Assembly (NCBI GenBank): GCA_035940955.1
Contig: DASZEJ010000104.1
Coordinates: forward strand, 1 to 34,449
DNA: 34,449 bases
DNA from: CADCVT01 sp035940955
Lineage (GTDB): Bacteria; Actinomycetota; Thermoleophilia; Solirubrobacterales; Solirubrobacteraceae
Direction: 5' to 3'
How positions within the stretch are numbered: the first letter of the stretch is position 1; every line of letters begins with the position of its first letter. The notes beneath the pieces were generated by a model. It had not been told where the DNA came from. It saw only the letters and a program-made list of their open reading frames with translations, and searched no databases. Below, piece by piece: positions 1 to 7,892 of the stretch. A program made the position numbers and the translations under genes.

Positions 1-167
1 AAATTGATCGCCTCCGGCGTCGCAAACTGCGCCGCCAACGTCAGATCACCCTCGTTCTCCCGATCCTCGTCATCACACACCACCACCATCTTCCCCGCCC
101 GAATGTCCTCGATCGCCTCCTCCACCGTCGCAAACGGCGACTGAACGGACGTTGAGCGCGCAGGCAT
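1..167 (-). CDS. ribB: 3,4-dihydroxy-2-butanone 4-phosphate synthase, N-terminal part (runs off the left edge)
   Basis: Reading leftward from the ATG at 165-167, the 55 visible codons give a short leader followed by FATVEEAIEDIRAGKMVVV and then CDDEDRENEGDL, the acidic active-site signature of DHBP synthase (RibB, or the first half of bifunctional RibBA). The enzyme converts ribulose 5-phosphate to 3,4-dihydroxy-2-butanone 4-phosphate plus formate, supplying the xylene-ring carbons of riboflavin in the cytoplasm. The DDEDRENEGDL stretch carries the metal- and substrate-binding acidic residues known for the family. Only the N-terminus is present, so it cannot be told whether a GTP cyclohydrolase II domain follows. 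The first eight codons are not conserved in the family as I know it, and the exact start is a guess. It is separated by 63 bp from the next gene, on the same strand. Confidence 0.87.
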   Translation of the reverse strand, partial: MPARSTSVQSPFATVEEAIEDIRAGKMVVVCDDEDRENEGDLTLAAQFATPEAIN

Positions 168-230
168 CGCGGACAGGCTACGCGGATGGCGGTGCGCGCG
201 CGAGAGGCTCGCCGCGCGACCGCGGCGCGC

Positions 231-1112
231 CTACGCCGCGACCAGCTCGCAGATGTGGCGGCGCAGCGCGGCGACGTCGTCGCCCCCGACCGCGGGGACG
301 CCGAACATGAAGTTGTAGACCTCGCGGGCCCGGCGCTGGCCGACCCGTCCGTGGACCACGCGCGTGTTGTCGAGCACCAGCAGCTGCCCGGGCGCGAGCG
401 CGACCTCCCGCTCGCGCGGCCCGATGTCGATGCCGTGGCGGGAGTAGAACGCCGTCTCCTGCGCGTGCGCCGCCACGGCGTCCAGCTCCTCGTCCTGCAG
501 GAACCACTGGCCGACGGTCTTGTCGACCTGCCCGCCGAGCTCGGGGCTCTCCGCCAGGGCGTCGACGATGCGCACGAAGCACGCGAGGCGGTACGTGTTG
601 TACTCGGCCCAGCCGTCGCCGTGGCGCCGGGCGTAGTCGAGGATGCGGCGCTCGACGGCGTCGACGTCGAGCCCCTTGTCGGCGAGGACGCTGCCGAGCT
701 CGACGAGCCGCGTGCGGGCGGTCACCGCGTGCGCCGTCGTCGCCGGCAGGTAGATGCCGACGTGGGTGACGAGCAGCTGGTCGGGCCCGTCGGCGAACGG
801 GAGCCCCATGTCGAAGTGCAGGACCTGGAAGCTCGTCGCGACGACGTCGTCGCACACGGGAATCAGGTCCGCCTTGCCGAGCTGGACGCGGTCGGCGAAC
901 CGGGCGTGCAGCGGCAGCCGCGCGACGTCGATGCCGCGGATGAGGCTCTCCTGGACGGCGACCGCCTCGCGCTCGTCCGCGATGCCGTCGAGCAGCGTCC
1001 AGCCGCGCTCGTAGTAGTCGTCGGGGACCTCGATCGGGTCGGCGTGGCGGACGGGACGCGTCGCGTCGAAGAGCAGGCGCTGCGTGTTGTAGAGCGTCGG
1101 GGGATACGTCAT
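231..1112 (-). CDS. TauD/clavaminate-synthase-like Fe(II)/2-oxoglutarate-dependent oxygenase
   Basis: A 293-residue protein, the usual length for TauD-type oxygenases. The iron triad is visible as H99-x-D101 in VLHFDMG and the distal H254 in NTRVVHGRV; R261 or R263 shortly after would be the 2-oxoglutarate carboxylate ligand. Such enzymes couple decarboxylation of 2-oxoglutarate to hydroxylation or related oxidation of a small molecule. The open frame continues upstream to 2138 but that stretch is Arg/Ala/Pro-rich antisense shadow of the radical SAM gene, so I take the ATG at 1110-1112, which gives a family-like N-terminus. It is divergent from the radical SAM gene at 1244, with a 131-bp shared upstream region containing inverted repeats; co-regulation and a joint pathway are inference. 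The substrate is not predictable from the sequence. Confidence 0.88.
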   Translation of the reverse strand: MTYPPTLYNTQRLLFDATRPVRHADPIEVPDDYYERGWTLLDGIADEREAVAVQESLIRGIDVARLPLHARFADRVQLGKADLIPVCDDVVATSFQVLHFDMGLPFADGPDQLLVTHVGIYLPATTAHAVTARTRLVELGSVLADKGLDVDAVERRILDYARRHGDGWAEYNTYRLACFVRIVDALAESPELGGQVDKTVGQWFLQDEELDAVAAHAQETAFYSRHGIDIGPREREVALAPGQLLVLDNTRVVHGRVGQRRAREVYNFMFGVPAVGGDDVAALRRHICELVAA

Positions 1113-1186
1113 CTCACGTCCGGTCTCTGGCCTCGTGGGGGAACGGGAAGGGCGCGAAGCTACGGCGGCCCGCGGACGGAACCGTT

Positions 1187-1221
1187 CCCTGCAGGGCTGA
1201 CCATGCAGGAGGTCCCCTGCA
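1187..1221. promoter_or_regulatory. Tandem inverted repeats between divergent oxygenase and radical SAM genes
   Basis: Two palindromes sit in the 131-bp divergent intergenic region. CCCTGCAGGG (1187-1196) is a perfect 10-bp palindrome, and TGCAGG (1204-1209) with CCTGCA (1216-1221) form a second inverted repeat around a 6-bp centre. Both carry the same CCTGCA/TGCAGG half-site. Repeated half-sites between divergent genes are typical of operators, but no cognate regulator is visible nearby. Confidence 0.4.
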
Positions 1222-1243
1222 CTCATGCGAGAATGCGCTTGAG

Positions 1244-4200
1244 ATGGTCTCCGACCTCGAGGAGCCGACCGCCCGCCGCCGCGCGTACGCGAGCACGCTC
1301 GCCCACGCCTTCTCCGGCGTGCGGCAACTGGACGGCGCGATCGAGCTGCTGCGCGCCCCGCCGGTCGACGACGAGGCGGCGGCGCTCGACGCCCACCTGC
1401 GGGTGACGCGGCTCCACGTCGAGGCCGTCGCCGAGGCCCTGGCGCGCCTGGACCGCCCCGCGCTGCTCGCGCTGCAGGCGGCGGCGGAGCTGCCGCCGGT
1501 CGACCTGCCGAAGCTGCGCCCGCGCGACGCGACGCTCGACGCGGTCGCGACCTGGCTGATCCGGACGCTGCGCCGCCCCGGCGACGCCCGCGCGCTCGCC
1601 GTCGCCACCGGCCGGCTGGTCGAGGAGAGCAGGGTGCTGCACCCGGCGGCGAGGAAGACGGCGCCGCTCGGCCGCGGCTTCGAGGCCGAGCTGCACCGGC
1701 GGCTCGCGCTGCGGTTCGCCCTGCTGCCCGACCGCGCCGGGCACCTGGCCGCGCTCGAGCAGCACCTCGGCCTGCTGCTCGAGGAGCCCGACGAGGGATT
1801 GGCGGAGATCGAGCGGACGGTCGGCCGCCCGCTGACCCCGGACGAGCGGGAGTGGCTGGAGGCCGAGCGGTTCGCCGGCCTGCTCCACGCGGTCCGCCAC
1901 CGCAAGACCGAGGCGGGCCAGATCCGCTGGTTCCTGCGCCGCGACGAGCGCCACGGCGTGGTGCTCGACCGCTACGGCGTCCACGGGCACTGGCTCGTCG
2001 CCGGCCGGGCGGACGCGCAGACGCTCGTGCGCGCCGGCACCGCGGCGGCGAGGGTCGTCGGCGAGGACGAGCCGGTGGCCGGCGCCGCGTGGCGCGCGGT
2101 GATCGCGGGCGACCCGCCGGAAGCCGGCCCGTCCGCACCGCCGCCGCTCGAGCTGCACGACGCGCACCTGCTGCCGCTGGACGGGGCCGCCGGCGACAGC
2201 GCGACCACCGCCCGCGCCCGCGCCCGGCGAGCGCTGTCCGGCGCCGACCCCGGCGGAGCGGCGGAGGCGGTCGCGCGCGCCGCCGTCGCGCCGCCGTCGC
2301 GCGCGCCGTCCGGCGAAGCCGCGGAGGCCATCGCGCTCGCAGCCCCCGCGGCGCCGCCGCTCGCCCGCCCGGACGCGTACGTCCTCACCGCCGACGGCAA
2401 CGGCCTCGCGCTCGCGCCGGCCGGCGAGGAGGGCCCGCGCGAACCGCTCGCCCGCGTCCCCCACGACGCCGGCGACGACGAGCTGCTCGCGTTTCTCGAC
2501 GCGGTCGGCCGCGTGGCGGAGGCGACGAGCGTCGTGGACGCGGTCGACGACCGCCACGGCGGCAGCGAGGCCGTGCGGTGGACGCGCGCGCTGCTGGCCG
2601 ACCGGTCGCGCCGGCCGGCCGCCTCCCCCGCCGGCGGCGACGACCTGGCGGGCCTCAGCGTCCGCCTGCTCTACGTCCCGGCGCGGACGCCCCACCCGCT
2701 CGGCGGCATGCCGCTCGTCGGCCTGCGCTTCCTGCGCGACCGCCTCGAGCGGGCGGGTGCGCGCGCCGAGATGCTGAGCATCGCGCCGGACGACCTGGAG
2801 CGGCGGCTCGTCGAGCTGCTCGGCGCGGACGTCATCGGCATCGGCGTGTACGTCTCGAACCGCGAGGAGGTCGCGCGGCTCGTGCCGATGCTGCGCAGCG
2901 CCGGCTTCACGGGCCGGATCGTCCTCGGCGGCCCCGAGCTGCGCGACGTCGACGGCGTCCAGGAGAGCGTCGCCGGGTGGGACGCGCTCATCCGCGGCGA
3001 GGGCGAGGACGCGTTCCCGCAGGTGCTGCGGGTGCTGCACCGTCTCGACCGGGGCGAGCTCGGCGAGGCGCTGCGGCTCGCGCGGTCGCTGCGCGGCGTG
3101 GTCGTCGCGCACGGGCAGCTCGTCGTCATCGCCGACAGCGCCGCGCGCAACGCGGTCGCGGAGATCGCCTGCCCCCTGCCGTTCGAGTGGTCGCGCGGCC
3201 TCGCCGACCGCACGCTGCACATGAACTTCACCCGCGGCTGCCCGTACGGCTGCGTCTTCTGCCCCAACCACCAGGGCCAGAAGATCAAGGCGGGTGAGCC
3301 GGACCAGATGTGGGACTTCACGCTGAGCGCCGCCGCCGACGCGCTCGAGCTGGCGCCCGCCGACGCCGAGCGCTGCGCCGCCGCGATCCAGGGCGCGCTG
3401 GGCGTGGAGGCGCCGCCGCGGCTGCGCCCCGCGCTCGATCTGCTCCTGCGCGGGCCGGTCCCCATCGCGCTGCTGCGGCGGCTCTGCGCGGACCTGTCCG
3501 GCAGCCCGGACGCGCTCGCCGGCGAGCCCGGCGCGGACGCCGCGACGCCGTGGGAGGCCAAGCGCGTCTGGCTGCGCGCGAAGGCGGCCCTGCTGGCCGG
3601 CGACGAGCGGGCGCGCGGCGCGACGCTGGCGCCGTTCGAGCTCATCACCTCCGAGGACAACACGCTCGTCAACCGCGACGCCGTGCGCGGGTACCTGCTC
3701 CAGCGGCGGGCGAGCGGCCTGGCCGGGAGGGTGGTCTTCAACCCGGGCCAGAACACCATCCGCGACCTCACCGACCGCCGGGGCGGCGTGGACGTCGAGT
3801 ACGTCGCCGACCTGACCGACGCGAACCCGTTCCGGGTCGCCCTGGGCACCGACGGCACCTCGAACCCGGTGCTGCGCCAGAACCACAAGCCGTACTACGG
3901 CGTCGCCGACGTCGTCGCGGTCAACCGCGCGCTGGTCTCGCGCGGCGTCCACGTCCAGAACAACTACATCCTGCTGACGCCCGAGACCGACCTGCTGGAG
4001 ACGGTCGAGGCGATGGCGCTGTTCGTCCTGCTGCCGATCGCGTGGCGCGACCACGGCGGGTCGATCAACCTGCGCATCGTCAAGGAGCACGGGACGCTGT
4101 CGCACGACGAGGGCCTGCTGTTCGCCCCCGGCGACGAGGCGTTCCACGACCCGTTCCGGTTCCCCGAGGTCGACGCGCTGCTGGCCCGGTGGGACCTGAC

Positions 4201-4543
4201 GCCCGCGGTGCGCAGCACCGACCTCGTGCCGCTGCTGTGGCGCATCCTGGAGGAGGACCCGCAGGCGCGCGAGCTCCTTCCGCTGGTGGTCCGGCGCTGG
4301 GAGCGCGACTTCGACGGCGACCCGGTGCTCGTGGCGCTCGCCGCGCGGATCCGGGCGGCGTGGCGGCCGGACGCGTCGCTCGCGACGACGCTGCGCGAGG
4401 TGGCGGACGCGTACCGGGAGGAGTGGCTGGAGAGCGACGAGAGCGCCCCCGCGGACGGCGCGCGCCGCCGCGGCGGCAGCGGGCGCGGCAGGCCCGCTCG
4501 CCGGCGGGCGCCGGCACCAGCAGGGCGGCCCGTCCGGCCTTAA
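1244..4543 (+). CDS. B12-binding-type radical SAM protein with large unassigned N-terminal region
   Basis: A 1099-residue protein. Roughly residues 470-590 look like a cobalamin-binding-type Rossmann domain (LSVRLLYVPAR, then DVIGIGVYVSNREEV, IVLGGPEL and IRGEGEDAF), although the B12-ligating DxHxxG motif is not apparent. C666, C670 and C673 in RGCPYGCVFCPNH form the CX3CX2C motif that binds the radical SAM [4Fe-4S] cluster. About 130 residues of helical sequence separate this motif from ITSEDNTLVNRD (near 804), which resembles the conserved segment that normally follows sooner, so the core barrel seems to carry an insertion. Residues 1-465 match nothing I recognise; the last 40 residues are Arg/Pro/Gly-rich and probably disordered. 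The ATG at 1244 is the first in-frame start, but the best AGGAGG (1207-1212) lies too far upstream, so the start is uncertain. The reaction is unknown; the divergent oxygenase suggests a shared biosynthetic or modification pathway. Confidence 0.85.
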   Translation: MVSDLEEPTARRRAYASTLAHAFSGVRQLDGAIELLRAPPVDDEAAALDAHLRVTRLHVEAVAEALARLDRPALLALQAAAELPPVDLPKLRPRDATLDAVATWLIRTLRRPGDARALAVATGRLVEESRVLHPAARKTAPLGRGFEAELHRRLALRFALLPDRAGHLAALEQHLGLLLEEPDEGLAEIERTVGRPLTPDEREWLEAERFAGLLHAVRHRKTEAGQIRWFLRRDERHGVVLDRYGVHGHWLVAGRADAQTLVRAGTAAARVVGEDEPVAGAAWRAVIAGDPPEAGPSAPPPLELHDAHLLPLDGAAGDSATTARARARRALSGADPGGAAEAVARAAVAPPSRAPSGEAAEAIALAAPAAPPLARPDAYVLTADGNGLALAPAGEEGPREPLARVPHDAGDDELLAFLDAVGRVAEATSVVDAVDDRHGGSEAVRWTRALLADRSRRPAASPAGGDDLAGLSVRLLYVPARTPHPLGGMPLVGLRFLRDRLERAGARAEMLSIAPDDLERRLVELLGADVIGIGVYVSNREEVARLVPMLRSAGFTGRIVLGGPELRDVDGVQESVAGWDALIRGEGEDAFPQVLRVLHRLDRGELGEALRLARSLRGVVVAHGQLVVIADSAARNAVAEIACPLPFEWSRGLADRTLHMNFTRGCPYGCVFCPNHQGQKIKAGEPDQMWDFTLSAAADALELAPADAERCAAAIQGALGVEAPPRLRPALDLLLRGPVPIALLRRLCADLSGSPDALAGEPGADAATPWEAKRVWLRAKAALLAGDERARGATLAPFELITSEDNTLVNRDAVRGYLLQRRASGLAGRVVFNPGQNTIRDLTDRRGGVDVEYVADLTDANPFRVALGTDGTSNPVLRQNHKPYYGVADVVAVNRALVSRGVHVQNNYILLTPETDLLETVEAMALFVLLPIAWRDHGGSINLRIVKEHGTLSHDEGLLFAPGDEAFHDPFRFPEVDALLARWDLTPAVRSTDLVPLLWRILEEDPQARELLPLVVRRWERDFDGDPVLVALAARIRAAWRPDASLATTLREVADAYREEWLESDESAPADGARRRGGSGRGRPARRRAPAPAGRPVRP

Positions 4544-4580
4544 CTTGACTTGCGCTAAGTGAACGCTTCATGGTGGGTCT

Positions 4581-5984
4581 ATGGAGACCATCGACCGCCG
4601 GCGCCTGCTCCGCGACGCCGGGCTCGCCACCGCGGGCGCCCTCGGCCTCGCCGCGGCGACCGCCCACCCCGCCGCCGCCGCGGCCACCGCCGTCACGGCG
4701 ATCAACGTCAAGGACGCCCCCTACGGCGCGACCGGCGACGGCAGCACCGACGACCGCGCCGCGATCCAGGCCGGGCTGAACGACGTCCCCACCGCGGGCG
4801 GCGCCGTCTACTTCCCGCCGGGCGACTACCTCGTCAGCGGACCCCTCGCGCCCAAGAGCCGCACGCTGATGTACGGCAGCCACGTCCCGCGCTGGAGCGG
4901 GCTCGACAACCCCGACTCGGCATGCAAGGTCCGCATGAGCTCGACGTTCTCGGGCACCGGGCTGATCGTGCCCGCGGCGACGACGGTCCAGGTGCTGCTG
5001 CGCGACCTGGCGCTCGTCGGCAACGGCGTCGGGACCGGCGTGCACGGCCTGCGGATGCCCGACGCGGCGGTGGCGACCGGCGAGTCCTCGTGGCAGCTGC
5101 ACAACGTCACGATCGCCGGCTTCAGCGGCGCCGGCGTCTACGGCCGCGTCCACGTCGCGATCCTGCGCGGCTGCTTCATCCACAACAACCGCGGCTGGGG
5201 CATCGACGCCTCGGGCGGCAACCGGTGGAACGACGTCCACGTCGCCGACTGCTTCCTCTACTACAACCGCCAGGGGAACCTGTACTTCGGCGGCAGCGGC
5301 GTGTCCGCCGGCATCGAGTTCGCCAACTGCCGGTTCGAGCGCGCCGGCACGAACCCCGCCGACGTGCTCGCGCCGCTCAACCCGAGCGCGCCCGGCGTCC
5401 GCCTCGCGAGCGCCCGGCTGATCGAGTTCGTCAACTGCAACACCGACGCGAACTGCGGCAACGGGTTCGAGATCGTCCACGAGGCGGGCTCGCCCTCCTA
5501 CCGCCCCGACCACATCAGCCTCGTCAACTGCCGCCTCAACCGCGACGGGACCGGCAACCAGACGGCGCTCGGCGACTACGCCGGCCTCAAGGTGCGCGGC
5601 GCGAGCGCGACGGGGACGGACCGCGTCGGCCACGTCAAGTGCGTCAACTGCATGGTCCTCAACGGCAAGGCGTCCGACAGCGGCAGCGGCACGATCGTCG
5701 GCCCCAAGTACGGCGTCTGGTACGAGTACAGCGACAACTTCCAGTGGATCGGCGGCGACATCTCACCGTCGTCCCAGGCGACGAACAACGAGTGGTACGC
5801 CGGGACCTCGGGCGACAACTGGCGCCCGGCGATCATCGACCTCGACCGGCGGCTGAGCACGCTGCCGACCGGCGCCCCCAACGCCGGCCTGCCGATCCCG
5901 AGCGGCTCGGCGTACTTCGACACGGCGACGAACAAGCTGTTCGTGCGCAACGGGTCGGTGTGGAAGTCGGTGACGCTGGCGTAG
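4581..5984 (+). CDS. Tat-exported right-handed beta-helix protein (pectate-lyase superfamily)
   Basis: A 467-residue protein beginning with a twin-arginine signal (RRRLLRDAGLATAGALGLAAA, Ala-rich cleavage region near residue 37). The mature part starts with INVKDAPYGATGDGSTDD and AIQAGLNDV..GGAVYFPPGDYLV, the hallmark of pectate_lyase_3/GH55-type beta-helix proteins; many later segments with the pattern VxNC (FANCRF, FVNCNT, LVNCRL, CVNCMV) are regular helix rungs. Such proteins bind or cleave extracellular polysaccharide; no catalytic residues can be assigned here. The C-terminal FDTATNKLFVRNGSVWKSV resembles a short cap module seen in phage-tail and exported proteins. The start at 4581 sits 37 bp after the radical SAM gene, preceded by a G-rich GGTGGG, and read-through from that gene is possible. 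GC content and codon use match the neighbours. Confidence 0.82.
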   Translation: METIDRRRLLRDAGLATAGALGLAAATAHPAAAAATAVTAINVKDAPYGATGDGSTDDRAAIQAGLNDVPTAGGAVYFPPGDYLVSGPLAPKSRTLMYGSHVPRWSGLDNPDSACKVRMSSTFSGTGLIVPAATTVQVLLRDLALVGNGVGTGVHGLRMPDAAVATGESSWQLHNVTIAGFSGAGVYGRVHVAILRGCFIHNNRGWGIDASGGNRWNDVHVADCFLYYNRQGNLYFGGSGVSAGIEFANCRFERAGTNPADVLAPLNPSAPGVRLASARLIEFVNCNTDANCGNGFEIVHEAGSPSYRPDHISLVNCRLNRDGTGNQTALGDYAGLKVRGASATGTDRVGHVKCVNCMVLNGKASDSGSGTIVGPKYGVWYEYSDNFQWIGGDISPSSQATNNEWYAGTSGDNWRPAIIDLDRRLSTLPTGAPNAGLPIPSGSAYFDTATNKLFVRNGSVWKSVTLA

Positions 5985-6042
5985 CGCCGCTCGGTGCGCG
6001 AGGGCGACGCCCAGCGACACGACGACGCTCTAGGATTGCCGA

Positions 6043-6846
6043 GTGGTTCGGGACGAGCGGCCGGTCGCGCTGATCACCGGGGCCGCGCACGGCCAGGGCC
6101 GCGCGACGGCGCTCGCGCTCGCCCGCGAGGGCTACGACGTCGTCGCGCTCGACGTCGCGCGTCAGCTCGAGTACCCCGGCTATCCGATGGGCACGCGGGA
6201 CGAGCTGGCCTCGCTGCCGGCCGAGCTCGAGCCGCACGGCGCGGCGTGCCTGACCGTCGTCGCCGACGTGCGCGACGACGCCGCCGTCACGCGCGCCGTC
6301 GCCGGCGCGGTCGAGCGGTTCGGCCGCATCGACGTCCTCTTCAACAACGCCGGCATCTGCGGCTACGGGCTCGCCCACGAGCTGACCGAGGAGGCGTGGG
6401 ACGCGATGATCGACGTCAACCTCAAGGGCCCCTGGCTCGTCGCCCGCCGCGTCATCCCGCACATGATCGCCCGCCGCCGCGGCGTCATCGTCAACAACTC
6501 GTCGATCGCCGGCCTGCGCGGCATGAACCGCCTCTCCCACTACGCCGCCAGCAAGTGGGGTCTGACCGGCCTGACCAAGTCATGGGCGATCGAGCTCGCG
6601 CCCCACGGCGTCCGCGTCGTCTCGATCCACCCCACCGGCGTCGACACGCCCCTCAACGACGGCCTCGCGATGCTCGAGGGCCTGTCGACGCAGGAGATCG
6701 CCGAGCGCTCGGCGGGCAACCTCCAGCCGGTCCCGTGGATCGAGGCGACCGACGTCGCCGAGGCGGTCGTGTTCCTCGTCAGCGACCGGGCGCGCTACAT
6801 GACCGGCACGGAGTTCGTGATCGACGCGGGGCTGCTGACGAAGTAG
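6043..6846 (+). CDS. Mycofactocin-coupled-type SDR oxidoreductase
   Basis: A 267-residue short-chain dehydrogenase starting with GTG. Cofactor-binding TGAAHGQGR (residues 12-20), NNAG (101-104), Ser in NNSSIAG (about 153) and the catalytic pair Y167 and K171 in HYAASKWG are all present. An insertion after the second beta strand (residues 39-62, DVARQLEYPGYPMGTRDELA) and the GQGR variant of the glycine motif are typical of the mycofactocin-coupled SDR family, whose NAD is held non-exchangeably and re-oxidised by the peptide-derived redox carrier mycofactocin. The sequence supports the family; the dependence on mycofactocin is inferred, and no mycofactocin biosynthesis gene (mftA-F) is in this window. 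It probably oxidises an alcohol. Stands alone, with a decayed gene immediately downstream. Confidence 0.88.
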   Translation: MVRDERPVALITGAAHGQGRATALALAREGYDVVALDVARQLEYPGYPMGTRDELASLPAELEPHGAACLTVVADVRDDAAVTRAVAGAVERFGRIDVLFNNAGICGYGLAHELTEEAWDAMIDVNLKGPWLVARRVIPHMIARRRGVIVNNSSIAGLRGMNRLSHYAASKWGLTGLTKSWAIELAPHGVRVVSIHPTGVDTPLNDGLAMLEGLSTQEIAERSAGNLQPVPWIEATDVAEAVVFLVSDRARYMTGTEFVIDAGLLTK

Positions 6847-7207
6847 CGGCCCGGGTACCGGCGCCGCCGCGGCGGCGAGTTCACCGTCGAGGGACCGGTC
6901 ACGTGCCTGCGGGTCGAGCCGAAGCGGGAGCCGGGCGCTCCGGGCACGCGCGCCGCGATCAAGTACGTCGTCAAGACGCGCCACGGCTCGGGCGCCCCGC
7001 CCGGGCGGCTCCGTCGTCGAGGTGTTCGTCGAGGACAACGGCCACCCGCGCGACGGGCAGCCGGTCGACGCCAACGCGACGCTGCTCCCGCTCCCGCCCG
7101 AGCTGTCCGAACCCGCGGCGTGCGACGACCCGAACGTCGCCGGCCAGCCGTACAACCCGCTCGACCAGGGCGACTACACGCTCCGCGACGACCTCGCCGC
7201 GGGGTAG
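6847..7207 (+). pseudogene. Remnant of a small secreted-type protein gene (5' end lost, one frameshift)
   Basis: Directly after the SDR stop, one frame reads GGEFTVEGPVTCLRV...AAIKYVVKTRHGSG (to about 6995). The next frame then continues with GSVVEVFVEDNGHPRDGQPV from 7007 and ends ...QGDYTLRDDLAAG at the stop at 7205-7207. The two halves together look like one exported protein of the type ending in FVEDNG....CDDPN...GDYTV that I associate with Solirubrobacterales. There is no start codon or signal peptide, and the halves are in different frames, switching in the G/C run 6990-7007. It therefore looks like a decayed gene whose 5' part is missing; a sequencing indel could explain the frameshift but not the missing start. 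This fills the 377 bp between the SDR gene and the next gene. Confidence 0.6.
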
Positions 7208-7223
7208 GGTCGGCCTGGCAGGC

Positions 7224-7631
7224 TCACACGGGCGGGCCCGGATCGAAGATCGGGCGCAGCGCGGGCGTGGCCGAGGCGTTGGCGACGATCGTGGAGGCGT
7301 CCGCGGTGAGCGTCAGCGAGCAGCTGCCGGGCGTCGAGGTCGTCCAGGTCGTCGTCGCGGAGACCGTGCGCGACTTCGTGATGGTCGAGCCCCAGGACGT
7401 GAAGCACCGGACCGTGGCCGTGACCGTCCCGACCGGCTCGATCTGGATCGTCGCCCAGTCGGTGGGCGAGTCGAAGCTGCACGACGCCGACGGCCCGGTC
7501 GCCGCCGGGACGAGCCGCGCGTCGCACGCCGGCCCGATCATCGCCGAGGCCGGGCTCGCGACCGCCACGGCGAGCGCCGCGGCCGCCACGATCGGCCCGC
7601 CGATCCGCCGGATCTTGAGATTCCCCTGCAT
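7224..7631 (-). CDS. Small exported protein of unknown function
   Basis: A 135-residue protein with a clear Sec signal peptide (MQGNLKIRRIGG, then an Ala/Val-rich core ending ASPASA at about residue 30). The mature protein of about 105 residues is Ser/Thr/Val-rich with four cysteines (36, 51, 76, 104), enough for two disulfides, and alternates like a small beta-sandwich. I do not recognise a family. The frame stays open far upstream (to 8927), but only this start gives a signal peptide, and it is preceded by an AGGGGGA ribosome-binding site at a normal distance. It is divergent from the MFS gene; the 260 bp between them contain a 12-bp palindrome. Confidence 0.72.
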   Translation of the reverse strand: MQGNLKIRRIGGPIVAAAALAVAVASPASAMIGPACDARLVPAATGPSASCSFDSPTDWATIQIEPVGTVTATVRCFTSWGSTITKSRTVSATTTWTTSTPGSCSLTLTADASTIVANASATPALRPIFDPGPPV

Positions 7632-7793
7632 CAGTGTCCCCCTGCTCGGTTTGCGAACGGCGTCGGACTGCTGGAACGCGCCCTGTGCGCAAACCTTGCG
7701 TGTTGCCGATCGCGGGAGCCTCCTCCCCCCGCCGGCTGGCCCGCAGAACCAGCGCGGGGATGTCGCTGCGCGTGTGCTCGGCGTATTCTGGAG

Positions 7794-7805
7794 TCGATGC
7801 ATCGA
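7794..7805. promoter_or_regulatory. 12-bp perfect palindrome upstream of the MFS gene
   Basis: TCGATGCATCGA is a perfect palindrome in the divergent region between the small exported protein and the MFS transporter. It contains a potential ATG at 7797-7799 that is in the transporter's frame but is followed by TGA four codons later (7809-7811). It could be an operator or chance; no promoter is evident around it. Apart from a short CGCAA/TTGCG hairpin at 7688-7700, I see nothing else in 7632-7892. Confidence 0.3.
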
Positions 7806-7892
7806 TGTTGATCTGACCGCCGAGACCGCGCCCAGCGCGCGGAGCGCGACCTCGTCGCCCGGCTCTACGCGTACGCGTTCCTGGGCGACTTC

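Noticed and set aside
1113..2138. N-terminal extension of the 2-oxoglutarate oxygenase frame
   Set aside because: Arg/Ala/Pro-rich sequence antisense to the radical SAM gene; the family N-terminus begins at the ATG at 1112.
1223..4147. A 974-codon minus-strand frame opposite the radical SAM gene
   Set aside because: Same antisense effect; no recognisable domain, and the plus strand carries the radical SAM cysteines.
4544..4580. TTGACT at 4545 as -35 of the beta-helix gene
   Set aside because: No acceptable -10 at the right distance before the ATG at 4581; only 37 bp are available.
7797..7814. Selenocysteine reading of the TGA at 7809 in the MFS frame
   Set aside because: TGA would lie at codon 5 with no SECIS-like hairpin and no known selenoprotein of this type; mutation or alternative start is simpler.
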